Below, one piece after another: positions 6,240 to 14,200 of a DNA stretch of 31,120 nucleotides. A model generated the notes under the pieces. It was given only the letters and a program-made list of their open reading frames with translations, was not told where the DNA came from and did not search any database. The DNA is from a virus: positions 1 through 31,120 of the IMG/VR virus record IMGVR_UViG_3300031964_000067. The stretch is one strand, 5' to 3'. How positions within the stretch are numbered: the stretch's first letter is position 1; the number at the start of each line of letters is the position of its first letter. The position numbers were made by a program, and so were the translations under genes.

Positions 6240-6748
6240 CCCCGAGTAATCCCATGTCGTTGGAACAGGTGCGCGAATCCATCGCTGCATTAGAGGGCGA
6301 CGACGCCCATAGGAAACTTTGGGTGCGATCCATCGATCTTGAGCTAAAGCGCCGGGAGAGTGAGGCTGTGCCGGTGGCTGACGCATCGGACTATGTGCAT
6401 CCCGTTCCTGACCATTGTGATCGCATCATTTGGCAAGGCAACTACTATCAGCTACCGCCGTATCAGCCGTCGCGTTTGTCGGCACCCTCCCAGCCATCGA
6501 CTGGCGTGCCGGATGGGTGGGCTTGGTATCACGCCGACTTGTCGTGCCTATACACAACGGTGCAGAGCATTCGTAAGCGTGCAATCGTAAGATTTGTACG
6601 CGATGAACCTGGTCAACGCTGGTGGCATTCACTGCCGGAGGAACAGCGCGACGCTGTGGAGTTGTACATAAATGCGGAGGGCGACTCATTTGAGTCAGCT
6701 ATGCGAAACGCATGTGTGCTTGCAGCCGCCGCCCCGAGGTCGCCATGA
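6236..6748 (+). CDS. Unknown early protein
   Basis: The product is 170 aa in three parts: an N-terminal helix (MSLEQVRESIAALEGDDAHR), a Pro/Ser-rich linker (YQPSRLSAPSQPSTGVPDGW, about 77-96) and a C-terminal part that starts with a Trp-rich stretch. It ends in AAAAPRSP. This linker-plus-Ala/Pro-tail architecture is often seen in variable phage accessory proteins. Coupled by ATGA on both sides. Function unknown. Confidence 0.7.
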   Translation: MTPSNPMSLEQVRESIAALEGDDAHRKLWVRSIDLELKRRESEAVPVADASDYVHPVPDHCDRIIWQGNYYQLPPYQPSRLSAPSQPSTGVPDGWAWYHADLSCLYTTVQSIRKRAIVRFVRDEPGQRWWHSLPEEQRDAVELYINAEGDSFESAMRNACVLAAAAPRSP

Positions 6749-6948
6749 ACAAAACCGATAGAGTAATGCCGCTAGTTGGTAAGCTTATCGATCGCGAATT
6801 TGCACGAATCATTCGTCCAATGCTGGTGAAGCGAATCGGTCTTTATCTGCGAGAGATAGAAGAAATTCAGCAAGCATCCCTTAGCCAGCCTACCTATTAC
6901 GTAGGCCACCCTGACGGCACATACTCAATAGCGGACCCACAGCCATGA
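6745..6948 (+). CDS. Unknown small basic protein
   Basis: The product is 67 aa, beginning MNKTDRVMPLVGKLIDREFA and with RPMLVKRIGLYLREIEEIQQ. The start at 6745 overlaps the upstream stop in an ATGA and has GAGG about five bases upstream; a longer frame from 6712 is less likely. The next start overlaps its stop in the same way. Function unknown. Confidence 0.65.
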   Translation: MNKTDRVMPLVGKLIDREFARIIRPMLVKRIGLYLREIEEIQQASLSQPTYYVGHPDGTYSIADPQP

Positions 6949-7016
6949 ACATTAAACCCTATACCTCCGAAGAGTTTGCTTTGACTGCTAGATGTATGCA
7001 CGTTTCTAGTATTTAG
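6945..7016 (+). pseudogene. 23-codon ORF ending in TAG, in frame with the next gene
   Basis: ATG 6945 overlaps the upstream stop in an ATGA, so ribosomes should enter here, but the frame ends after 23 codons at TAG 7014-7016. The codon after it (CGA) and then ATG 7020 continue in the same frame into the 63-aa gene. Joined, the two would give an 88-aa protein reading SSI-stop-RMLTQLAALL. It is either the 5' part of a gene broken by an amber mutation, a readthrough gene, or a short leader peptide. Confidence 0.5.
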
Positions 7017-7019
7017 CGA

Positions 7020-7211
7020 ATGCTCACCCAACTAGCCGCCCTCCTCAATTCCCGCGAGGCGAAAGATGCGGCGATGCGGGAAGTGATATCGAATCTTGGC
7101 GAGCATATGGAAGGCTATTTACATGATCCTGCGCTAGTCGAGTACGTAACGTTGCAGCTGAACCTCCTTGAAGACGCCATGTCCGCCGAGTCACGGGAGA
7201 AAGGACCATGA
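7020..7211 (+). CDS. Small unknown protein, possibly the 3' part of a split gene
   Basis: The product is 63 aa, helical, beginning MLTQLAALLNSREAKDAAMR. No ribosome-binding site is visible before ATG 7020, and it is in frame with the 23-codon ORF just upstream, separated only by TAG and one sense codon. Expression probably depends on reinitiation or readthrough. From memory, RMLxQLAALL-type segments occur inside longer phage proteins, which fits the split-gene view. It ends in an ATGA overlap with the next gene. Confidence 0.55.
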   Translation: MLTQLAALLNSREAKDAAMREVISNLGEHMEGYLHDPALVEYVTLQLNLLEDAMSAESREKGP

Positions 7212-7585
7212 CTGAGAAATTCATAGGCGCTGATCCAGGCATTGAAGTCGGCGGTACGCGGCACCGACGCATGACACCGTTCGAGAATGGGCTATTGCCG
7301 TGCCCGTTTTGCGGAATGATGCCTGAAATCGTTAATCGGAAAGCTAGCTATGGCGAGGATTTCCACTACCTCTACCATCCGGAACATCCAAGCGGTGAAT
7401 GCATTCTTGAGGATAGAAAATTTTCCTCTCTGCGTCGATGGAACACCCGCCACCTCGCCGCAACCAAGGGGAAGACGGTGGATGTGGAGGCAATCGAGCA
7501 AGCCATTAGTTGGATGCGTAGAACGTACCCCGTAGAGATGAAGATTTGGGCCGACAAACTCACTGCGGCGCTGGCGAGGCAGTGA
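7208..7585 (+). CDS. Lar-like zinc-ribbon protein
   Basis: The product is 125 aa. LLPCPFCGMMPEIV (29-42) is the typical opening of Lar-type (restriction alleviation) zinc ribbons, with Cys32 and Cys35. HPEHPSGEC (57-65) offers His and Cys ligands, and RRWNTRH (76-82) matches the W-N-R tail motif of these proteins. The C-terminal 40 residues form a helix (VEAIEQAISWMRRTY). Lar of the Rac prophage modulates host type I restriction, but most phage proteins with this ribbon are untested, so function is not assured. It is the last gene of the rightward operon. Confidence 0.65.
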   Translation: MTEKFIGADPGIEVGGTRHRRMTPFENGLLPCPFCGMMPEIVNRKASYGEDFHYLYHPEHPSGECILEDRKFSSLRRWNTRHLAATKGKTVDVEAIEQAISWMRRTYPVEMKIWADKLTAALARQ

Positions 7586-8089
7586 TTACTGCGAAGCCTC
7601 TATCTGCTTCAGCATTGGTGCTTTTTCTTGCTGATAAGGGGTTAGGTCAAGATCGTCTGGCGCCCAAAGGTTTGCTGGCTTCTTGGAAACTTCGCGGATG
7701 GGGCGCCTAAGCGCATTGCAGTAGTCGGCCCATGAGAAGCCATCCGCTTCGACGGCGGAGCGCTCACAGGCCGTAGCAAAGTCGTGGGCAACGAGATAGC
7801 GCAGGCCGAGTTCGTCCATGAGTGATTTTTCTACACACTCATGGATAAGGATGTAGCGGAAAGGCTGCATAGTCTTTCCGCGAATCTCCAGGGTATCGGG
7901 AAAGCGAGCATCGAAGAATACTTCAGGGTCTTGCTTGAAGTTCTGGTTATATCCTCCAAGGTAGGGTATCCAGTGCTTATGGTCGATGGAAACTTTGGAC
8001 AACAGGGTTTTAATCGCCTCATCGATGTGATCTCTGGATATCGCGTCGTCCGGAACGGACTTGCGTCCCGTGCTCACTTGTGAATCCAT
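7586..8089 (-). CDS. Unknown protein at the end of the late operon
   Basis: The product is 167 aa from ATG 8089; a GTG at 8095 in frame is the alternative. The central part has PRF-like segments VFFDARFPDTLEIRGKTM, then FRYILIHECVEKSLMDELGL and YLVAHDFATACERSAVEADG. The HExxE and AHxxA pattern, with conserved-looking His and Glu on two helices, resembles a metal-site layout in some phage proteins of unknown function (recalled, not searched). It overlaps Rz1 by 16 bases. Its stop abuts the stop of the facing early operon. Confidence 0.7.
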   Translation of the reverse strand: MDSQVSTGRKSVPDDAISRDHIDEAIKTLLSKVSIDHKHWIPYLGGYNQNFKQDPEVFFDARFPDTLEIRGKTMQPFRYILIHECVEKSLMDELGLRYLVAHDFATACERSAVEADGFSWADYCNALRRPIREVSKKPANLWAPDDLDLTPYQQEKAPMLKQIEASQ

Positions 8090-8355
8090 CCGCACTGCTT
8101 GGCGCCGTACTCATCATGCGCCAAGATAGATTTTGCAGTGGCGTCCGTCAGAACATCGCCTGTGTGGACGTAGATGGGCTCCCAGCCAGTACAGGCGTTA
8201 GTCAATACTGGACCACTGGTCGCGCAGGATGCCTGTAGCAGTATGGGGATCAGCAGTAGCGACAGGCTGAGCGTCCGCAGGGCCGAGCGGGTCTTGCTGA
8301 GCCGCCGTAGGAAGCGGGGCTGGCACGGTTGGCTTGGATAGCTTGGAAACGGCAT
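8074..8355 (-). CDS. Rz1-like outer-membrane lipoprotein (o-spanin)
   Basis: The product is 93 aa. AGGAGGT lies just before ATG 8355, which settles the start inside the Rz gene. A basic N-terminus of about 30 residues is followed by a hydrophobic stretch (LSLSLLLIPILLQASC) ending in a plausible though not perfect lipobox with Cys at about residue 44. The mature part continues to GAKQCGWIHK. It starts within the i-spanin gene and runs past its end, the arrangement typical of Rz/Rz1 pairs. With Rz it would bridge the periplasm and fuse the two membranes in the last step of lysis. Confidence 0.75.
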   Translation of the reverse strand: MPFPSYPSQPCQPRFLRRLSKTRSALRTLSLSLLLIPILLQASCATSGPVLTNACTGWEPIYVHTGDVLTDATAKSILAHDEYGAKQCGWIHK

Positions 8356-8545
8356 TGTCCACCTCCTGACGCGTCTGAGACTGCTGCTGATTGGCTTTCG
8401 TGACCGCTTTAGCCTGGGCTTCAACGTCCTTGATTTTGGTCGCCGAGTCTCCTTTGAGTTTACCCCAAAGGAAAGCGCCTCCTATCGCCACGATGACAGC
8501 TAGAAGCACCTCAGCATAGCCTTTGAGCTTCAGGAGGATAGCCAC
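8198..8545 (-). CDS. Rz-like i-spanin
   Basis: The product is 115 aa from GTG 8545, with GGAG six bases upstream. The N-terminal helix (YAEVLLAVIVAIGGAFLWG, about 9-27) is a membrane anchor. It is followed by a charged coiled coil (ATKIKDVEAQAKAVTKANQQ and on to VDNAVSKL) and a Pro/Ala-rich periplasmic tail. That is the usual i-spanin layout, and an Rz1-type lipoprotein gene begins inside it. An ATG far upstream in frame (8704) would only read through the neighbouring 59-aa gene in the wrong frame and is not used. Confidence 0.75.
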   Translation of the reverse strand: MAILLKLKGYAEVLLAVIVAIGGAFLWGKLKGDSATKIKDVEAQAKAVTKANQQQSQTRQEVDNAVSKLSKPTVPAPLPTAAQQDPLGPADAQPVATADPHTATGILRDQWSSID

Positions 8546-8546
8546 G

Positions 8547-8726
8547 TCAATCTCCAGACTTGATGAGCGGGAGCAGCGCATCGGCGTGGGACCGTTTGGC
8601 GAAAATAGCCACCAGCTCATTTCCATCAACGATGGCAAAGGAACCCGGTGCCACGGTATCGTCTTCGACGATACCCACGATACGAGCGTTGGGGCGCGGG
8701 CCACCCCCGATGACGATAACGGACAT
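8547..8726 (-). CDS. Small unknown protein in the lysis cassette
   Basis: The product is 59 aa, beginning MSVIVIGGGPRPNARIVGIV and ending PLIKSGD. The start shares a base with the upstream stop (TAATG), and the stop lies one base before the Rz GTG. The sequence predicts a compact alpha/beta or beta fold without a membrane segment. Every base between its neighbours is used, which supports a real gene. Function unknown. Confidence 0.65.
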   Translation of the reverse strand: MSVIVIGGGPRPNARIVGIVEDDTVAPGSFAIVDGNELVAIFAKRSHADALLPLIKSGD

Positions 8727-9064
8727 TATTTTTTCTCCTTGTCTTTCATTTCGTGGTTGACTTCATCCCTTAGGTTAGGGGCCCACTGGAGGATGATCGA
8801 CAGTTTATCTTGAGCAACCTCCAATTGTCGCGTGGCATCGCTGACATCAGAACGCAGCATGTTAATGGTCTCCCTCTGATCCATGGACATAATGAACATT
8901 ACGATGCAGCATACGGTGGAGATGCAGGCAATGAACCATAGGGCTTTGCCACCAGCGTCCAGGTTCAGTGTCTGGGTGTTGCTGTTTCCTTTCGGCTGGC
9001 TTTCAAGCATGGCGGTCGCCAGCTTCTCCATGCGGTCCAAGAGTTCTTCCGTGACTTCAATCAT
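8726..9064 (-). CDS. Single-span membrane protein with coiled coils
   Basis: The product is 112 aa. A short N-terminal helix (VTEELLDRMEKLATAML) is followed by a polar NTQTLNLDAGG linker, a transmembrane segment (ALWFIACISTVCCIVMFIM, about 41-59) and a coiled coil (TINMLRSDVSDATRQLEVAQ). Together with the neighbouring 88-aa protein it resembles accessory membrane proteins that accompany holins in podophages. A holin-partner or antiholin role is inferred only from place and topology. Coupled by ATGA upstream. Confidence 0.7.
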   Translation of the reverse strand: MIEVTEELLDRMEKLATAMLESQPKGNSNTQTLNLDAGGKALWFIACISTVCCIVMFIMSMDQRETINMLRSDVSDATRQLEVAQDKLSIILQWAPNLRDEVNHEMKDKEKK

Positions 9065-9327
9065 TTCTCGTGCCCTGCTGCCCGGCCTTTCAGCTCGTGA
9101 ACGATGGCAAGAATATCCTTGAGGGTCTTCTGGATGTCGTCGATGGCCCTATCGGTCTTCATGTTCTCCACCTTGTTCACGTAGGTCTCAGACACGTGCA
9201 GCTTGTACTTCATGTGCGCCATCCAGAGAGCGATATGAGAGACGACAAGGCCACCAAGGATGGACTCCGTCACCCATAACAGAAGTGTCGAAGGGAAGTT
9301 ACCCCAATCGGTCTGCATAGGCGTCAT
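9061..9327 (-). CDS. Membrane-anchored coiled-coil protein
   Basis: The product is 88 aa. The N-terminus has a hydrophobic span (LLLWVTESILGGLVVSHIAL, about 16-35) and the rest is a charged helix (NKVENMKTDRAIDDIQKTLK then DILAIVHELKG). The start at 9327 overlaps the holin stop in an ATGA; a longer frame to 9393 is less likely. It lies between the holin and another membrane protein, so a role in timing or assisting lysis is likely but not shown. Confidence 0.65.
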   Translation of the reverse strand: MTPMQTDWGNFPSTLLLWVTESILGGLVVSHIALWMAHMKYKLHVSETYVNKVENMKTDRAIDDIQKTLKDILAIVHELKGRAAGHEK

Positions 9328-9560
9328 TCCGGCTTGCCGAGTGAGTTTTGCTTGATGATTCGAGCCAATACAATGGCCGGGAAAGACGACCAAGCCAAGG
9401 CCTTAATGAGGACGTGGGGGAGATACTGCTTTAGGTCATCAGGGAAGTCAGGCCAATACTGCACAGCCGCCTGAAGCCCTGCCGCGCCCAGAACGGCCCA
9501 TGTGCTTGCCAACTTCATAAACTGCTTCCATTCGGCGATGAGCCATGGTCGCGCGGTCAT
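9324..9560 (-). CDS. Putative holin
   Basis: The product is 78 aa with two hydrophobic segments, about 18-34 (STWAVLGAAGLQAAVQY) and 50-66 (VLIKALAWSSFPAIVLA), joined by a loop with WPDFPDDLKQYLP. The KLASTW...LQAAV.YWPD.P.DLK.YLP pattern resembles a family of small phage holins (DUF7940-like, from memory). It overlaps the lysozyme gene by ATGA, so holin and endolysin are adjacent as usual. It would form the inner-membrane lesion that lets the endolysin out. Confidence 0.75.
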   Translation of the reverse strand: MTARPWLIAEWKQFMKLASTWAVLGAAGLQAAVQYWPDFPDDLKQYLPHVLIKALAWSSFPAIVLARIIKQNSLGKPE

Positions 9561-9961
9561 GGTACGACTCCTGCGAGCGCTAGGCCCGCATCAACAACGG
9601 ACTGTGGGTACGGTTGCTCGCCATTCTCATGGTAGATGATCGCTTTGACAATGGGCATCACGTCGTCATATTCCATCAGGCTAATCGTGATATCGGCCTG
9701 AATGCCAGTTTGCGCCGACACATCAGCGACATACGATCCCGTGTCGTTTTCGGTGGACGGTGCCCAGCGGTTAATGGCTTGCCTGAGCGTCATGACGCCC
9801 TCGTCAGCGTAACTATGCAGGATTTTGGCGATGGCGCGGATGCCCCACGTCGGATCGGTAAACTGACAGAAATCCGGGTCCGTCTGATCGGTCGCCAAGC
9901 CCTGCCACGGCTGACCAATCCGGATATTACCTGGATTATTATTCCGCTCTCCTCGTGTCAT
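9557..9961 (-). CDS. Endolysin / muramidase-like protein
   Basis: The product is 134 aa, beginning MTRGERNNNPGNIRIGQPWQ. The RGERNNNPGNI motif, then FTDPTWGIRAIAKILHSYAD and INRWAPSTENDTGSYVADVS, marks the family of phage muramidase-like proteins often called structural or lysozyme domains; the Glu at residue 5 is the likely acid. GGAG lies about seven bases before ATG 9961, so the start is well supported, and a much longer in-frame extension is rejected. Its place beside the holin favours endolysin over a virion role. Confidence 0.8.
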   Translation of the reverse strand: MTRGERNNNPGNIRIGQPWQGLATDQTDPDFCQFTDPTWGIRAIAKILHSYADEGVMTLRQAINRWAPSTENDTGSYVADVSAQTGIQADITISLMEYDDVMPIVKAIIYHENGEQPYPQSVVDAGLALAGVVP

Positions 9962-9969
9962 GGCAGCTC

Positions 9970-10419
9970 CTACGTAAACGTGAGGGTGATGGCGCAAGCA
10001 TTGGATGTATTGAATACCGCTCCGGTGCCCGTATCGGTTACTTGACAAACAGCTGTTCCAATCGACTGCGGATTGCCGCCGTTGAGCGTGGCTGAAAACT
10101 GTGTGTTCACGGCGGTGGGAAGATTGGCATTGATGGCCGGTCCCGAAGTCGTATTGACGATCCATAGATAGGTGTAGGAGCCGCTTCCTCCTGTCACGGT
10201 GACCGACGTTATGCTGCCCGATGTCGTGATAACTCCAGCCACGGCGGATGACCCCGATAGCGATGTAGGCGCCAAAACAGCGGACGCAAACGCGAAGGTG
10301 ACCCAGCTCGATCCGCTCCACCTCTTGCCGAAGGAAAGCGTCTGCCAAGCAGATCCCGTCCACCGTTTAAAAGTGGTCAATCCGGCCCACGCACTTCCTG
10401 ACCAGCGTGCGTACGTCAT
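9970..10419 (-). CDS. Tail-fibre-associated protein with W-S/T-GSxW repeats
   Basis: The product is 149 aa. The N-terminus carries three short repeats of form RW[ST]GS[AS]W (about residues 5-11, 19-25 and 33-39) separated by about 14 residues. The rest is a Ser/Thr/Gly-rich beta domain with GGSGSYTYLWIV, like an Ig-like or PKD-type fold. It starts in a TGATG overlap with the upstream tail-fibre gene. Such proteins are usually fibre tips or adhesins; the host receptor cannot be inferred. Confidence 0.65.
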   Translation of the reverse strand: MTYARWSGSAWAGLTTFKRWTGSAWQTLSFGKRWSGSSWVTFAFASAVLAPTSLSGSSAVAGVITTSGSITSVTVTGGSGSYTYLWIVNTTSGPAINANLPTAVNTQFSATLNGGNPQSIGTAVCQVTDTGTGAVFNTSNACAITLTFT

Positions 10420-11228
10420 CAGTCAAACCACAGGTCGCCAACCGCTAGCGCAGTTGGGGTGCCTGATTGGACGAAAATGTGCGGTTGCGCCGCGCCACCG
10501 TAGGAAAATGTGCCGTTAATCTGCGCGCTGGCGGTAAACAGCCAGTTGTTCCCCGTGGAGCATTGCAGCGACGACGTTTGATAGCCGAGGCCTAGGGCAT
10601 AGGTAGCGTCGCCGTTACCGTCGCCGAAGCTGATGGTGGCTAAGACGCTGCTATCCACCACGCGAAATAGGCCCCACGCCGCGCTCGTCCATGTCGATCC
10701 GCTATTCACTCGATCGATTTGGAGATACATGTTGTCGGAATTCGCATCCCCAACGACGGCCTGCCACGCCGTTAGAGCGTTTCCCGCCGTTCCGCCGAGC
10801 ACCCCGCGATTGACGGTGAGCTGGCCTGACAGATTCCCGCCAGTGAGAGGTAGATAATTGACCAGGGCGGCAGCCACAAACGCTGTGGTGGCGATTTGCG
10901 TAGTGCTCGTCCCTGGCGCAGCCGTGGGTGCCGCAGGGATCCCAGTGAAGGCTGGGCTGGCCAGGGGTGATAGCACGTTGATCTGCGCCATCGTGGCGTA
11001 ATCGGTAGGATTAACGCCAACAGCGCAGTTAGTATGCTTGAATCCGTTCATCGGAAGGTTCGCCGTCGCCGAACCTTGGCCGTCGCGAGTCAGCGTGTTT
11101 CCAAAACCATTTCCGGTGATGTCGTTAGTGTCCGAATCCACTCGGCTCGCCGTGATGGGGATGTTATTCGCCGCATCGTTGACCCATGAGAAGTTGCGAA
11201 CAAATTGGCCTGAACCGTTCCAGCCCAT
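10419..11228 (-). CDS. Tail fibre protein
   Basis: The product is 269 aa. The N-terminal part is a virion-attachment-like segment (NFSWVNDAANNIPITASRVD). The middle carries repeats seen in many tail fibres: PTDYATMAQI, then ASPAFTGIPAAPTAAPGTST and TTAFVAAALVNYLPLTGGNL. The C-terminal half is beta-rich and ends in a proline-poor tip (TPTALAVGDLWFD). GTAGGAAA lies just upstream of ATG 11228. It is probably a trimeric fibre that contacts the host surface. Confidence 0.8.
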   Translation of the reverse strand: MGWNGSGQFVRNFSWVNDAANNIPITASRVDSDTNDITGNGFGNTLTRDGQGSATANLPMNGFKHTNCAVGVNPTDYATMAQINVLSPLASPAFTGIPAAPTAAPGTSTTQIATTAFVAAALVNYLPLTGGNLSGQLTVNRGVLGGTAGNALTAWQAVVGDANSDNMYLQIDRVNSGSTWTSAAWGLFRVVDSSVLATISFGDGNGDATYALGLGYQTSSLQCSTGNNWLFTASAQINGTFSYGGAAQPHIFVQSGTPTALAVGDLWFD

Positions 11229-11236
11229 AAGATTTC

Positions 11237-14200
11237 CTACTGGCCGTTGGCCTGTTGACTTGCGCCGCCTAAGAGCGCGGGATTCGATCCCAAGCGCTGG
11301 CCGATGAGTTGATTCATTCGGGACTTTTGTGCCGCCGCCTGGGCTGCATTGCTGACGCCTGCAGCGGATTGCAGTGGAGTAGCGGCTGCCGCGCCTTGGG
11401 CGGCCTGCGCCTTGGCCGCAGCACGTTCTGCTGCGGCCTTGAACTGTCCGGAGGCTGCCTTACCTGCGGCGTAGCCTGCGGCGGCACCTTTGGGGCCGCC
11501 CATCATGCCAATGGCCCCGCCAATGCCGCCTAGATTGTCTACGGCCAGCTTACCTGCCTTTCCTGCCAGCGTTGGCTGTTTTGCGCCCGACAACACATCA
11601 AGTCCAAACTGACCTGATGTTCCTGAGGGGTTGTACAGGTTGACCTGCTTTGGAACCGTTGTCAGATCGACAGCGCCGCGTTGCAGCGCGCCTAAGTAGT
11701 TCTGCTGCTCAGGCGTGAAAAGGGTGTCCATGTTGCTGCCAACTTTACCCAATTGCTTGGAGAATCCTAGCCCACTGAATTGACCGATGCCGTTCTCTCC
11801 AGGCGTCGTACCGATAGAGTTATCCACAGCCTGCTGCATCGTGGTGGCGCGAAGCTGACCAAGCAATTTCTGACCTTCAGCGCCACCCTGCTGCAGCTGA
11901 TTGACAACCTGCTTCAGCGCAGCGGGGTTATTGTCGTTCATGACGTACTTGTTGATGAACTGACCTACCGGCATACGCGGGTCGCCACCGGGCTTTGTGG
12001 CGAGGAGGTTCGCAATGCCAGACTGATCTTCAAACGCGGCTGACCGCATCTGGCGAAGATTGCGCGCTTGGGCATAAATCTTCCCAGCCCCGGCCGCGTC
12101 CTGTGCCTGGTCCACGGCATTTTTGATGGGCGTGATAAGGTGTGCGTTATCTGGCGACCACACGTCATTCAGGTATTGCCGGAATCGCTCGCTGTCAGCG
12201 AACGTTGTAGCCGGTGGAACGTCCGCCTGTGCCAGCAGGGTGTCCCCGTTGGCATCGCGAATCAGGGGCGGACTGGCGGCGCTTGGTGGCCCTCCTTGGA
12301 AATCCTGCAACCTGGCCCGAATACCGTTCATCAGGCTTTTACCGTCGCTTGAGGCGAGGAATTGACTACGATTGCCCTGTAAAGCTTGAACCACGGGCGT
12401 CATACCCACTTTCGGGGCATTACCTGCAGCCTCGTCAGCAGCTGTGTATGCCTGCGTAATCTCCTGATTGGCTTGCCCAAGCTGAGCTTTCAGATGGGAC
12501 CGCAGCGCGCTATCCAGAGCATCGGGATTGACCGGAGCAGCGCCCATGACCTGTTGCGGAACACCCCCGGGAACAGAGGGATTGGCAGCCGCCATGAGCT
12601 GATCGTTCTTAGCCTGACTGGCCTGACGAAGCGGCGCCCCAAGCTCCGGATTGACCGTATTCGCGGCCAGCTTCTGCTCTGCCGAGGTATCGCCAAAATT
12701 GCGGGTGACGTCACCCACCGTGTAATTCTTGATACCCAGGGCCTCGTAGTTCAGCACCCTAGCCTGTTGTGCCGGAGTCAAGTTAGCCAACGGCCCGTTC
12801 CCCGTCATCAGGCTCTGCACTTGGGGCGGCAGTGCGCTCTTATCAATCGATACGCCACCTTGTGCATCCTTTGACACCGCATCCATGATGGAGGGTGCGT
12901 TCTGCTGCATTGTCGCGCTGGCTTGCTGTGCGGCCACGTCCGGAGCGACAGCAGCAGCTTCGGGAGCAGCGCCCATAGCCTTTGAAACAAGCCCGCTCAG
13001 AGGCCTAGCCAAGGCGCCAGCAGCCATAGAAACAAATGGCGGAGCAAGTAGCCCAACGCCAGCGCCAATAGCAGCCTGAGTCCCGGTAGGAACGCTAGAC
13101 TGAGAGGAAGCAAGTGCGGCAGCACCCGCTCCCGTAGCTGCGTTCTTAACGCCTGTCGAAGCCATGGAAGCCAATCGCGTAGGAACATTCTGCGAGGCTG
13201 GGAAGCCGAGCTTTTCAAGCCCCTGAAGGCCTGCCTGTCCAATATCCTCCGCTGTTCCACTAAGTCCTCCAGCAGCAGCGACTTGTCCACCCATACGCCC
13301 CCAATCGACGCCAGACGCACCGTTTTGCTGCCGCGCTTGACCATAATTTTGCTGCTCCGCCTGGGAACCGCGCATGAAAGTATCGAGATCGGAATTTGGC
13401 ACAAGGCCGAGCTCATTACCGACCAAGCCGAGCCCCTTAGTTAGTGATTGGGCCGTATCGAAGGCTCCCTGACCGATGCCCGCAGCGGTACGGCCAAGCC
13501 AGCCATGATTCATCAGTGATGACGCATCTGGGGCCTGAACATCCTGCATGAGCTGCTGCGCGCTGGCCCGCTCCTGCGGTGACATCAGACTTTCCGCCAC
13601 CTTTTCGGTATCGGCGGCAGGGGGAATCCATGCGCCGGATGCATTCAGAGAGCCGCCGTACTTGGTAAGCAGATTGTTAGCGGCAGCATTTGTTCCACGT
13701 GGAACACCGGAACCGCCCTGAGCACGGTCGGCCAGCATGGCGTCGAGTGGGTCTGCCGGCGCAGGCGCGGCGCCCTGCTGCGCCTGACCCTTGGAGGCCT
13801 GCGCAGCCAGCATCTGATCCAGCGGATCACTGGAAGCTTGTGTGGGCTGCGGCGAAGCTTGTGCTACAGGCTGTGGCATTCCCTGAAATGTCTGCGAGAC
13901 CTTTTGCACGTAATCCTGGGTTTTCGGCCCCCAATTGCCCGGGTCGGTGCCACCGTGATAGGCCGCAACGGCCTGATCGACGTTACCGTATCGCTTGATG
14001 TTCTGCGCCAGGAGCTGAGCGGCGCCGTTGATCGACTGACTGGGATCAGTCGGATTTACGCCCAAAGCTTTTGCCGTGGCGGGGATCTGCTGGCCCAAGC
14101 CAGCAGCGCCCGTCGATGCATTATAGGCTGATGGATCGCCTGAGCTTTCGGTCTGGATAACCGACGCCAGCAAGCGCGGATCAATACCCGCCTGTTGAGC

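Noticed and set aside
8546-8704. N-terminal extension of the Rz gene to ATG 8704
   Set aside because: That stretch encodes the 59-aa protein in another frame, and GTG 8545 has a good ribosome site.
9962-10363. N-terminal extension of the lysozyme frame to 10363
   Set aside because: Overlaps the fibre-tip gene in a different frame; ATG 9961 has GGAG at the right distance and gives the typical family start.
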